Shown piece after piece: positions 9,895 to 18,471 of a stretch of 25,073 bases of DNA (position 1 is its first letter; every line of letters begins with the position of its first letter). Under the pieces are notes generated by a model. That model saw only the letters and a program-made list of their open reading frames with translations, did no database searches and was not told the DNA's origin. The DNA is taken from the NCBI GenBank assembly GCA_029942215.1, contig JAOZTM010000001.1, positions 4,100 to 29,172 on the forward strand. Reading direction: 5' to 3'. The stretch is from Metamycoplasmataceae bacterium. GTDB taxonomy: Bacteria > Bacillota_I > Bacilli_A > Mycoplasmatales > Metamycoplasmataceae. A program made the translations under genes and the position numbers.

Positions 9895-9900
9895 TATAAT
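9895..9900 (+). promoter_or_regulatory. -10 box of the leaderless SpoU methyltransferase promoter
   Basis: Perfect TATAAT directly behind the dnaK terminator, exactly six bases before the ATG at 9907; no Shine-Dalgarno. Confidence 0.65.
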
Positions 9901-9906
9901 GTATGT

Positions 9907-10605
9907 ATGGAAATAATCTCATCAATGGCAAACAAAAAAATAAAGGACTATAAAAAACTCCTTCAGAAAAAATATAGACGTGAGTTTAAACTTTTTCTTG
10001 TCGAAGGTGATCATTTGATTTCAGAAGCTAAAGCAAATGGAGAAGTTGTTGACATGATGACAATGAATCCTGAAAAAGAAGGATTAATATTAGCGCCATT
10101 TATTTATAAGAGATTATCAGAAACAGAATCACCACAAGATTCAATAGCAGTTGTTAAAATTCCTGAACCAAAAGAAATAGGAAAAAGAGTTCTTGCTTTA
10201 GATGGAGTTCAAGATCCAGGTAATGTTGGAACTCTAATTAGAACTGCAGTTGCATTTGGATTCACTGATGTTATCGTTAAAGGTGCAGATGTTTACTCAG
10301 CTAAAGCAATACGTTCATCACAAGGTGCGATCTTCAAAATTAACGTTACTCAAACAAAGGATATATCTAAGTTCTTTGAAGATAAACAAGTATTAGGAGC
10401 ATTACTAGATAAAGAAGCTTCTGTATATAGTGATGTTAAATTAAAAGAAGAATTCATTTTAGTTCTTGGTAATGAAGGGCAAGGAATCTCAGAAGAAGTT
10501 CAAGAAAAACTTACTGATAAAGTTTATATCCCAATTGAGTTTGAATCATTAAATGTAGCATCAGCTGGAGCAATCCTATTAAACGAATATAAAAAAAGCT
10601 CTTAG
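9907..10605 (+). CDS. SpoU/TrmH-family RNA 2'-O-methyltransferase
   Basis: SAM-dependent ribose methyltransferase of the SPOUT class, probably acting on 23S rRNA (RlmB/TsnR-like). The 232-residue protein has an N-terminal L30e-like substrate-binding region (1-90: KKIKDYKKLLQKKYR, then FLVEGDHLISEA) and a C-terminal knotted domain with the three SpoU motifs: DPGNVGTLIRT (103-113), LGNEGQGIS (near 190) and SLNVASAGAILLNEY at the end. The knot motifs are complete, so activity is likely; the target nucleotide cannot be deduced. The start at 9907 was chosen because TATAAT lies six bases upstream, as at other leaderless genes here; a later ATG at 9925 lacks any signal. Its stop overlaps that of the converging HAD gene. 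Confidence 0.9.
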   Translation: MEIISSMANKKIKDYKKLLQKKYRREFKLFLVEGDHLISEAKANGEVVDMMTMNPEKEGLILAPFIYKRLSETESPQDSIAVVKIPEPKEIGKRVLALDGVQDPGNVGTLIRTAVAFGFTDVIVKGADVYSAKAIRSSQGAIFKINVTQTKDISKFFEDKQVLGALLDKEASVYSDVKLKEEFILVLGNEGQGISEEVQEKLTDKVYIPIEFESLNVASAGAILLNEYKKSS

Positions 10606-10614
10606 TGAGCTTTT
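10591..10614. terminator. Bidirectional terminator with both stop codons in its loop
   Basis: AAAAGCTC (10594-10601), loop TTAGT, GAGCTTTT (10607-10614), with an A run before and T run at the end. The loop contains the TAG stop of the plus-strand gene and the TAA stop of the minus-strand gene. Confidence 0.85.
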
Positions 10615-11510
10615 GTTGTTTGTTCAGCAATCTTTCTTTTCTTTCTTCTTATTGCTCTTAATTCTTTTCTGAATCCGTCTTCGTCTAAGAACTTATTAAT
10701 AAATTCAGCAACTCCACCATTCTTGTTTGATTTAGTTGTAACGTATGTTGTAACATCTTGAATATCTCTAGATGAGTTAGCCATTGAAACTGAATATTCA
10801 GCAACTTCGAACATAGGAACATCATTGTATCCGTCTCCCATTGCAATAGTGTTCTTAATTTGAACGTTGTAGTATCTAGCCATTAATGATAAAGCTTTAG
10901 CTTTAGTGATACCAACATCGGTCATATCGAAGACAGGAGTAAGTCCTTCACCTTTTGATCATGATGAGAATTCAACTAAGTCTCCATATGTTCTTTGTAA
11001 GTAATCTTTAAGTTTAGTAACATTTACGCCTTCTTTTGTATCGAAGATAACTCCAGTAGGTCTTAAAGGTAACTTGTGGTAATTAATTCCGATTCTAAGT
11101 TTCGCTGCTTGGTTAAATCCAAATACTCTTTCAAGGTCTTTGTCTTTCTTTTCAAGCATAACTCAACCAGGTCCTTCAATAGCGACATTTGACATTACCT
11201 TTTTAATTTTCTTGTCTCCAAGGATATACATAATATCGTTAAGGTTCATATATGAAGTAACAGGTATAAAGTCATAATCAGTCGGATTATGTATCTGTGC
11301 TCCATTGTAGTTTGCAATAACTGTATTAAGTCCTAATGTTTGGTAAGCTTTCTTTGCAGCTCTTCAAGGACGACCTGTTGCGATACAAACAACGTGACCA
11401 GCTTTGATCAATCTTTGTATTGCATCAACGTCAACCTTGCTGATTTTTGATGTAGCAGAATTTGCTAATAGTGTTCCATCTAAGTCGATGGCAAATAAGT
11501 ATTTTTTCAT
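10602..11510 (-). CDS. Cof-type HAD-IIB family phosphatase
   Basis: Haloacid dehalogenase superfamily hydrolase, probably acting on small phosphorylated metabolites such as sugar phosphates; the exact substrate cannot be read from the sequence. The 302-residue protein starts MKKYLFAIDLDGTLL, with the catalytic DxD at residues 9 and 11, followed by TGR (motif II region), the C2B cap in the middle, a Lys in DVGITKAKAL (motif III) and GDGYNDVPMFE (motif IV, Mg2+ binding). The C-terminal tail is strongly basic (RRKKRK). UGA-Trp codons occur within it. The start at 11510 has a GGAGG (11518-11522 on the plus axis) eight bases upstream and a TATAAT further upstream. It is divergent from deoD and convergent with the SpoU gene. 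Confidence 0.93.
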
Positions 11511-11527
11511 GTTACGCCTCCATCCTT

Positions 11528-11533
11528 ATTATA
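11528..11533 (-). promoter_or_regulatory. -10 box of the HAD gene
   Basis: TATAAT on the minus strand, 17 bases before the ATG at 11510. The short leader holds a GGAGG ribosome binding site. Confidence 0.55.
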
Positions 11534-11580
11534 GGGTAACGTTATATTTAAATAACACAAAATATAAAACATATTTTTTA

Positions 11581-11586
11581 TATAAT
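11581..11586 (+). promoter_or_regulatory. -10 box of deoD
   Basis: TATAAT within TATATAATATTA. Its distance to the deoD ATG (73 bases) predicts an unusually long leader for this window, about 67 bases. Confidence 0.6.
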
Positions 11587-11592
11587 ATTAGT

Positions 11593-11659
11593 GAACAGCC
11601 AAATAAGGTGGCTTAATCTGTCCCACAAATACAGGGTTCTTACAATAAAAGGAGAAAGT
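11593..11659 (+). promoter_or_regulatory. Structured 5' leader of deoD, possible cis-regulator
   Basis: The leader holds a hairpin AGCCA/TGGCT (11597-11601/11609-11613) and a CTGT (11618-11621) that can pair either with ACAG upstream (11595-11598) or with ACAG downstream (11631-11634). CCC (11622-11624) can pair with GGG (11634-11636). The strong AAAGGAG follows at 11648-11654. It matches no riboswitch consensus I know; the purine riboswitch core is not visible. An in-frame GTG at 11591 would extend deoD by 23 residues but lacks any signal and family support. Confidence 0.35.
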
Positions 11660-12358
11660 ATGACACCACATATCAATGCCAAAAAAGGCGAAATAGCAAA
11701 AACAGTACTTATGCCAGGGGATCCATTAAGAGCAAAGTACGTAGCAGAAACATTCCTTACTGATGTTAAGTTAGTTAACACAGTTAGAAACATGTTTATG
11801 TATACAGGTAAATATAACGGAAGAGAAATCACAATAGCAGGTTCAGGAATGGGACAACCTTCAATAGGGATTTACTCATTCGAACTATTCAAGTTCTATG
11901 ATGTTGAAAACATTATCAGAATTGGTTCAGCTGGAGCTTATGTTAAAGAATTAGATCTATATGATGTACTTCTTGTAACATCAGCGTTCACTGATTCAAC
12001 AGCATTCTCAAGATTAGTTCTTGGAGAAAAAAGAAATGTATTATTTCCATCTGATGAATTAAACAACAAGATTAGATCAATAGCTAAAGATATAGATATC
12101 GAACTAAACGAAGGTAGAACTCATTCATCTGATGTATTCTACAATTCAAGAGCACTTGAAGATACAGTTAAAGAAACTGGATCAGTTTGTGTTGAAATGG
12201 AATCTGCAGCTTTATTCGCTAATGCTGAAAAGCTTGGTAAGAAAGCAGCTTGTCTATTAACAATCTCAGACAACTTAGTAACTAAAGAAGAAACAACATC
12301 TGAAGAAAGACAAACAGCTTTCGAAGGTATGATGAAGATTGCTTTAGAACTAGCATAG
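11660..12358 (+). CDS. deoD: Purine nucleoside phosphorylase, DeoD type
   Basis: Cleaves purine (deoxy)nucleosides with phosphate to the free base and (deoxy)ribose-1-phosphate; feeds bases to the Apt encoded next door. From the ATG at 11660 the protein has 232 residues, the usual length of hexameric DeoD. Visible are the phosphate-binding PGDPLRAK (about 19-26), GSGMGQPSIGIYS, RIGSAGAY, the nucleoside-binding VEMESAALF and the catalytic Asp in ISDNL. The start is supported by AAAGGAG six bases upstream and by alignment to the family start (MTPHI). The frame is open further upstream to a GTG at 11591, which I reject as the start. No UGA codon is needed. A terminator follows. Confidence 0.95.
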   Translation: MTPHINAKKGEIAKTVLMPGDPLRAKYVAETFLTDVKLVNTVRNMFMYTGKYNGREITIAGSGMGQPSIGIYSFELFKFYDVENIIRIGSAGAYVKELDLYDVLLVTSAFTDSTAFSRLVLGEKRNVLFPSDELNNKIRSIAKDIDIELNEGRTHSSDVFYNSRALEDTVKETGSVCVEMESAALFANAEKLGKKAACLLTISDNLVTKEETTSEERQTAFEGMMKIALELA

Positions 12359-12361
12359 TAC

Positions 12362-12384
12362 AAATACAGCTTGCTGTATTTTTT
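12362..12384 (+). terminator. Rho-independent terminator after deoD
   Basis: AAATACAGC-TT-GCTGTATTT (12362-12381) followed by T residues; nine possible base pairs around a tight turn. Confidence 0.8.
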
Positions 12385-12387
12385 ATA

Positions 12388-12393
12388 TATAAT
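12388..12393 (+). promoter_or_regulatory. -10 box of the leaderless 130-aa membrane protein gene
   Basis: TATAAT directly after the deoD terminator and exactly six bases before the ATG at 12400; no Shine-Dalgarno. Confidence 0.65.
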
Positions 12394-12399
12394 ATTTAT

Positions 12400-12792
12400 A
12401 TGAAAAATAATGGATGAACAAACATGTTATTTGCAATGGTTTTTATAGCCGTTCCGTTTCTTGTTACAATCTTTTATATCTTCAGTCTTGAACCGTTTAA
12501 TAAGGACCTTCTTCCCACAGCTGAGTATAGCTACGCTTATATTGTTTATTTGACATTGGGAATAACTGTTTACGCATTAGGATTATCATTTTTGGTTGTT
12601 TGATTGAAAGTTTTGCATGTTGATTCATTAAAATTTAATGTTCCAATAATATTAGTATTCATGGTTCTAATGTTTACATACAACGATGGAGAATTCTACT
12701 ACATGATTCCATTTAGTATATTAGCTCTGCTAACAGCGATACCTGCAAATATATTTGTAACTAAATTTAAAGAGAGTAGAATAAATAGGTAA
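12400..12792 (+). CDS. Four-TM membrane protein, unknown function
   Basis: I do not recognise a family. The 130-residue protein starts MKNNGWTNM and contains two UGA-Trp codons, without which it would look like a shorter fragment. Four hydrophobic stretches are visible: about residues 9-30, 45-70, 77-91 and 97-115, with short loops and a basic C-terminal tail (TKFKESRINR). The arrangement as two hairpins suggests an integral membrane protein with both ends inside. It is probably leaderless (TATAAT six bases upstream) and lies nine bases before apt, so the two form one transcription unit. A role linked to purine uptake or salvage would be a guess from position only. Confidence 0.75.
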
Positions 12793-12801
12793 GGTGGAGA
12801 T

Positions 12802-13308
12802 ATGAATTTAAAACAATATATAAGAGACGTAGAAAACTTCCCAAAAGAAGGAATATTATTTAGAGATATTTCTCCTCTTTTAGCAAACGGAGAAGCGTTA
12901 TCAGAATCAATTGATGTTATCGGAGAGTTCTGTAAAGATGCTGATGTTATCGTTGGGCCAGATGCTAGAGGATTCATATTTGGAACACCTGTTGCTGCAA
13001 GATTAAAGAAACCATTTGTAATGGTTAGAAAACCGGGAAAACTTCCAGGAAAAATAATGAGTGAGTCATATGACTTAGAGTATGGATCAAACGTTCTTGA
13101 AATTCAAGAAGGAATGATTAAGCCAGGACAGAAGGTTGTTATAGTTGATGATCTTATGGCTACCGGTGGAACTACTAAAGCTATCATTGATCTACTTCAT
13201 AAAGTAGGAGCAGAAGTCCTTAGAGTAGTTGTTCTAATAGAATTAGAAGAACTTAGAGGAACTGACAAAATTGGTAACACTGAATTAGTTTCAATATTAA
13301 AGTATTAA
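12802..13308 (+). CDS. apt: Adenine phosphoribosyltransferase
   Basis: Converts adenine and PRPP to AMP, the main purine salvage route in organisms without de novo purine synthesis. The 168-residue protein has the normal length and architecture: an N-terminal YIRDVENFPKEGILFRD block, VGPDARGFIFG (about 51-61), KPGKLPGK (the flexible loop) and the PRPP-binding loop IVDDLMATGGTT (114-125). The start is supported by a GGTGGAG ribosome site just upstream. It is second in a unit with the membrane protein at 12400 and sits close to deoD, forming a purine-salvage neighbourhood. It converges on pyrG. Confidence 0.96.
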   Translation: MNLKQYIRDVENFPKEGILFRDISPLLANGEALSESIDVIGEFCKDADVIVGPDARGFIFGTPVAARLKKPFVMVRKPGKLPGKIMSESYDLEYGSNVLEIQEGMIKPGQKVVIVDDLMATGGTTKAIIDLLHKVGAEVLRVVVLIELEELRGTDKIGNTELVSILKY

Positions 13309-13333
13309 AAAAATAATCGATTGATTATTTTTT
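13307..13333. terminator. Bidirectional terminator between apt and pyrG
   Basis: AAAAAATAATC (13308-13318), loop GATT, GATTATTTTTT (13323-13333): an 11-bp perfect stem with A and T runs on its two sides. The pyrG stop codon lies within the right arm. Confidence 0.85.
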
Positions 13334-14917
13334 ATTTTTAATTACTGACTTAATAAATGCTTTAAATAATGGATGTTCATTCATTGGAGTTGAATTGAAC
13401 TCTGGATGACTTTGAACTCCAAGATAAAATTTCTTTTTAGACATTTCAACAACTTCAGCAAGATTCGTTTTTTCGTCATAACCTGTGAATTTGAAATCTT
13501 TATCTTCGATAGTCTTGATATATTTAGCATTTGCTTCATATCTGTGTCTGTGTCTTTCAATAGAGAATGATGAATCATAGATTTTAGATACTAGAGAACC
13601 TTTAGTATGAATCGTTTTTGATTCACCTAATCTTAATGTTCCACCAACTGATCCTGTTTTACCTTTAATAATATCAATAACATAAGTTCCTTTAGTTCCC
13701 ATCTCAGATGATGTTGCATCCTTTATTCCTTTGATTTTAGCTTGAGCTATAACCATAGCTTGGAATCCGTAACAAATTCCAAATGTAGGAATATCTTTTT
13801 TTCTTGTGAACTCAGCAGCAACAACTTTTCCATCGAAACCACGTTTTCCAAATCCTGGAAGAATTATAGTTCCGTTAGTACCTTTTAATTCTGCTTCAAC
13901 ATTTTTAACAGTTAATTTTCCTGAATCAACTCACTTAAACGAAACTTCAGTTTTAGCAAATAAAGCAGATACTTTGACAGCTTCAATTATTGATTTATAA
14001 GCCTCATGAAAATCTACATATTTACCAACCATTGCAATTTTAATTTTCGACTTTTTAGGAGCATCAATTAACTTTGTAAATTTCTTTCATTCAAGTAAGT
14101 TTGGAGTTCTTTTTCTCATCCCAAAACTCTTGATAACTTTTTCAGATAATTTGTGTTTTTCAAAGTATTCTGGAACACTATAAATATTTTTAACATTAGG
14201 AACTGGAATAACATATTCTTCATTCATGAATGATGTTGTAGCTACCTTTGTTATTAACTTTTTATCAATTTCTTGGTTTGATCTTAATAGTAAGAAGTCT
14301 GGTCTTAAACCATGTGATTGAAGTAATGAAACTGATTGTTGAGTAGGCTTAGTTTTGAACTCGTTTGAAGCTTCTAAGAAAGGAATATATGTTGTATGTA
14401 TTAACAATGAATTGTCCTTGTATTTAGTCATGAATTGTGAAAGTGCATATATGAATGGTTGTGATTCAATATCTCCAACTGTACCACCGATTTCTGTAAT
14501 AACAAAATCAGCTTTTGAAGAGCTTCCTGCTTTAAGTATTTTTTCAATAATTTTATTAGTAACATGAGGAACAACTTGAACTGTATTCCCATTAAATTTT
14601 CCATCTCTTTCTTCTTGAAGTAATTCAAAAAGAATTTTTCCTTGAGTATAGTTTGAATCTTGAGTAAATTTTTCTCCAATGAATCTTTCGTAATGACCTA
14701 AGTCTAAATCTGTTTCAGCTCCGTCTTTGGTAACGAACACTTCTCCATGTTGGAATGGTGACATAGTCCCTGGATCTGTGTTGTAGTATGGATCAAGCTT
14801 TTGTACAAAGACTTTAAATCCTGAATTCTTTAAAAGGTTTCCAAGAGATGCAGCTGCAACTCCTTTACCTAATCCTGATAAAACCCCACCCGTAACAAAT
14901 ATAAACTTTGTATTCAT
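13325..14917 (-). CDS. pyrG: CTP synthase (glutamine hydrolysing)
   Basis: Aminates UTP to CTP with ATP and ammonia from glutamine. The 530-residue protein is read through UGA-Trp codons near 13929 and 14087. The N-terminal synthetase domain (1 to about 265) starts MNTKFIFVTGGVLSGLGKG with its P-loop, then QKLDPYYNTDPGTMSP and EIGGTVGDIES. The C-terminal class I glutaminase domain carries GTIILPGFGKRGFDGK, the nucleophile Cys382 in FGICYGFQ, and the SHPEF motif near the end (His and Glu of the triad). The usual ICLGMQ is here ICYGFQ, a mild variation. ATG at 14917 has only a weak GAGG about five bases upstream. It is divergent from lon. Confidence 0.96.
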
Positions 14918-14936
14918 GTTGCCTCAATTCGTATAT

Positions 14937-14942
14937 ATTATA
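14937..14942 (-). promoter_or_regulatory. -10 box of pyrG
   Basis: TATAAT on the minus strand, 19 bases before the ATG at 14917. Confidence 0.55.
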
Positions 14943-15000
14943 TATTCTTTAATAACAAAAAAATTAAGGAATAGCAATTGCTTTACAAGAGCACTCGTTT

Positions 15001-15008
15001 GATATAAT
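15001..15008 (+). promoter_or_regulatory. Extended -10 promoter of lon
   Basis: TGATATAAT (extended -10; TATAAT at 15003-15008), 19 bases before the lon ATG. A -35 candidate is TTGCTT at 14978 or TTTACA at 14982. The stretch AGCACTC (14990-14996) between them matches the core of a CIRCE half-site. Confidence 0.6.
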
Positions 15009-15027
15009 ACTTTAGAAAAGAGATAAC

Positions 15028-17331
15028 ATGAAATATACAATACTACCGTCAAGAGGAATTATAGTTTTCCCAGGACAAACAACAATAATAGAAGTTGGAA
15101 GAAAATCATCTTTAAATGCAATTGATTTAGCTATCTTGCAAAACGAATCTAAGATTGTTATTCTTTCACAAAGAAAACCTTTACAACCAGATGTTAAATC
15201 ACCACAAGATCTTTTTACAGTTGGAACTTTAGTATCAGTAAAAATTGAAAAGGAATTTCCTAATGGAGCTAAAACTATTTCAGTTTTCGGACTTAAGAGA
15301 GTAAGAATAAGCACTATAGATATATCAGATGCACTAATTGAAGCTGATGTCTTTGCAATCAGAGAAGTAAACAAAGAAGAAAAAGACGAACAAAAAATAG
15401 TTACATTAATTTCTAAGAAACTTCAAGAAATGGTTGGAACAATTCTTCCAATGCCTAAAGATGTTTTATCATCATTAGCTACAGGAATCTCAGCTTCTGA
15501 ATTAGCTGATCTTGTTTCTCACTACGTGCCTTTCCACTTTGAAAAGAAACAAACTATTCTTGAAACAAGTAATTTATTTTTAAGACTAAAATTAATCAAT
15601 GAATTATTAGTTGCTCAAAGTCAAGTAAAAGAAATTGATCACCAAATCGATATGAATGTAAAAGATACTCTTGATAGTCAACAAAGAGAATTTTTACTTA
15701 GAGAAAAACTTAAAGCAATCAAAGAAGAACTTGGAGAACTATCTTCAAAGGATACTGAGATTGACGAGTGAAGAGCTAAGCTGAATCACAAAAGATATCC
15801 AGATGAAATTAAAGAAACGATTTCAAAAGAAATAAAGAGATACGAAGGTATGCCTTCAATTTCTGCAGAAGCTCACGTTTCTAAAGGATATATTGACTGA
15901 TTAATTAAACTTCCTTGAAACACTTTCTCTGAAGATTCAAAAGATTTAGTTAAAGCAAGAAAAGTTTTAAATAAAAATCACTTCGGACTAAAAGAAATCA
16001 AAGATAGAATTATTGAACACTTAGCAGTAAAAATAAACACAGGTTCAAATTCATCACCAATACTAACTCTTATAGGACCTCCAGGAGTTGGTAAAACTTC
16101 TCTTGCTCAATCTGTTGCAGATTCAATCGGTAGAGAAATGATTAAAGTTTCTTTAGGTGGAGTTAAGGATGAGTCAGAAATAAGAGGGCACAGAAGAACT
16201 TACGTAGGAGCTCTTCCAGGGAAAATTATTCAAGCTATAAATAAAGCAAAAACTTCAAACCCAATTATTCTTTTAGATGAGATTGATAAAATGGCGTCTG
16301 ATTACAAAGGTGATCCAACATCAGCAATGTTAGAAGTTCTTGATCCAGAACAAAACAAGAAGTTCCAAGATAATTATTTAGAAGTTGAATATGATTTATC
16401 AAACGTTATGTTCTTTGCAACTGCAAATTACATTGAGCAAATTCCAACACCTCTTCTTGATAGGGTTGAATTAATTAGATTACACCAATATACATCAGAA
16501 GAAAAAATAGAGATTGCAGTTAAGCATTTAATACCAAAGGTATTGAAAGAGAATGGATTAGCAAAATCAAACTTCTCAATCAATGCAAAAGTTCTTGAAG
16601 CAATTATTAGCAAGTACACTTCAGAAGCTGGAGTACGTGGATTGAAAAGAGAACTTTCTAAATTAGCTAGAAAAATAGTTGTTATGAAATTAGCTGGAGA
16701 AGTTAAAGGTGAATTCAAGATAACTGAAAAAGTTGTTGCAAAACTTCTAGGTAAAGAAAAAGTAACTAAAGAAATTCTAGAAGGAAAAGCTGAAGCAGGA
16801 TTAACAAACGGAATGTACTTCTCAGATACTGGTGGCGGAATACTTCCTATTGAAGTTAAGACATTCCCTTCTAAAGAAGGTAGAACAGTCCTTACAGGTT
16901 CTATTAAAGATGTAATGCAAGAGTCATTAAATATTGCAGTTGCATTCTTAAGAGCTAATGCTAAAGAGTTTGGAATTGATTTCGACTTTGAGAAGAATAC
17001 AATTCAAGTTCATGTTCCTGATGGATCAACACCTAAAGATGGACCTTCAGCTGGAACGGCGTTTACAACAGCTGTACTATCAGCATTAATCAATAAGAAG
17101 GTTCCTAGAACAATTGCTCTTACAGGTGAGATAACACTTAGAGGTAAGGTTCTTCCTATCGGAGGATTGAAAGAAAAAACTATCGGTGCTGTTGAAGCCG
17201 GAGTTAAAACAATCTATATACCAATAGATAACAAGAAAGATATCCCTGAGCTTTCTAAAAAAGTAAAAAAAGAAGCAGAAATAATTCCTGTTTCTACTTA
17301 TAAAGAAATATATAAAAACATATTTGCGTAA
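15028..17331 (+). CDS. lon: ATP-dependent endopeptidase Lon
   Basis: Degrades misfolded and regulatory proteins in the cytosol as a hexameric AAA+ Ser-Lys protease. The 767-residue protein has UGA-Trp codons at 15769, 15898 and 15916. Domains in order: N-terminal LON substrate-binding domain (1 to about 205), coiled linker with QREFLLREKLKAIKEELG, AAA+ module with Walker A GPPGVGKT (350-357), SLGGVKDESEIRGHRRTY and Walker B ILLDEIDKM, then the protease domain with Ser674 in DGPSAGT and Lys717 in GGLKEK, 43 residues apart as in E. coli Lon. All catalytic residues are present. The Shine-Dalgarno (AAAGAGAT) is weak. It is likely part of the heat-shock response, as in other Mollicutes where HrcA controls lon. 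Confidence 0.97.
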
Positions 17332-17343
17332 TATGTTTTTTTT
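17314..17343. terminator. Bidirectional terminator between lon and the M42 peptidase
   Basis: AAAAACATATT (17314-17324), loop TGCGT, AATATGTTTTT (17330-17340), then more T. The lon stop codon TAA starts in the loop. The M42 gene ends 3 bases beyond. Confidence 0.85.
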
Positions 17344-17346
17344 ATT

Positions 17347-18432
17347 CTATTTGTAAAGTGTTTTCTTATATTCTGTTTCATTAAAGAATTTAAGGAATTC
17401 AATTAATAGATCTACAACAGCATTGAAATCTTTGATTGATCCAATTTCATGTGGTGTATGTAAGTATCTAGTTGGAATAGAAATTGATACAACTGGAATT
17501 CCGCCTTTTGAATATTGCGTTGCTCCTGAATCATTTCCTCCACCTTGTGATACATATTTGTATGCAGGGATTTTATGTTTCTTAGCAAGATCAAATAACA
17601 TGTTTGCTAATACTGGATTAGCAATTGCTGAATTATCTTTCATAGTAATAGCAACACCGTGTCCTAGTTTAGTATCTCCTGGGATAATTCCTGGAGTATC
17701 ATGTGAAACTGTTGTGTCAATTGCAAATGCAATGTCAGGTTGAATTTGTTGAGTAGATGCTTTACCACCTCTAAGTCCAACTTCTTCTTGAGCAGTTGCT
17801 ACTGCATACAATTGGTTAGGATGTTTAACATCTTTCATTCTTTCAATTATTTTAGCAATGATTGCAACACCAATTCTATTGTCAACAGCTTTAGCCATAA
17901 ACTTATCTCCATCAGCAAGTAACTCAGCTTCAGAAATTCTTATAACTTGATCTCCAACATCGATTCCAGCTTTTCTAACTTCTTTATCTGAACCGAATCC
18001 TAGATCAACATAAACATCTGACATCTTCATAACTTTTCCTCTAACCTCTGGTTGTAGAGCGTGAACTGATGTTGAACCTACAACTCCTATGAATTCTTTT
18101 CCTGCTGTATTAATAACTTTAATCTTCATAGCAAGAATAGTGTGTACTCAATGTCCACCCACTGGAGAAATTCTTAGCATTCCTTGTTTTTCAATTCTTT
18201 GTACAACGAATCCAACTTCATCCATATGTGAAGCAATCATAATTTTTGGTCCTTTAGTTCCAATCTTTGCGATTACAGATCCAAAACCATCTCTTGTGAT
18301 TTTAGCTCCTGATTTTTTTACTTCCTTTTTGTAAGCATCCGCAATATCATGTTCGTATCCAGAAATACCATCTCTGTTTAAGAAGTTTGAAATATATTTA
18401 AACGTTGCTTTGTTTGTTTCTTTTTTAGCCAT
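17347..18432 (-). CDS. M42 family metallo-aminopeptidase
   Basis: Cytosolic dinuclear-metal aminopeptidase (glutamyl aminopeptidase/endoglucanase M family) that finishes peptide breakdown downstream of Lon-type proteases. The 361-residue protein needs one UGA-Trp at 18130. Metal ligands and catalytic residues are visible in order: His69 in ASHMDEVGF, Asp in KAVDNR, the Glu pair in TAQEEVGLRGG, Asp in AIDTT and the final His in RYLHTPHE. The PGIIPGDTKLGHG and GGGNDSG motifs are also typical of M42. GGAGG lies seven bases before the ATG. It is convergent with lon and divergent from the YgjP-like gene. Confidence 0.93.
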
Positions 18433-18453
18433 TTGTTAGCCTCCGATAAAGCA

Positions 18454-18459
18454 ATTATA
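18454..18459 (-). promoter_or_regulatory. -10 box of the M42 peptidase gene
   Basis: TATAAT on the minus strand, 21 bases before its ATG; immediately abuts the plus-strand TATAAT at 18460, together making the palindrome ATTATATATAAT. Confidence 0.55.
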
Positions 18460-18465
18460 TATAAT
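18460..18465 (+). promoter_or_regulatory. -10 box of the leaderless YgjP-like gene
   Basis: TATAAT exactly six bases before the ATG at 18472; no Shine-Dalgarno. Back to back with the divergent -10 box. Confidence 0.65.
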
Positions 18466-18471
18466 AATAGT

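Noticed and set aside
11404-11616. Plus-strand ORF of 70 codons opposite the HAD gene start
   Set aside because: Covers the HAD promoter and reads into the deoD promoter; no start signals.
11591-11659. N-terminal extension of deoD from GTG 11591
   Set aside because: DeoD proteins start at the MTPHI position; a good ribosome site precedes 11660 and the -10 box lies only four bases before the GTG, unlike the six-base leaderless rule.
14973-14982. Perfect palindrome AGCAATTGCT upstream of lon
   Set aside because: Ten bases is short and it lies outside the core promoter; no second copy in the window and no known operator of this form that I can name.
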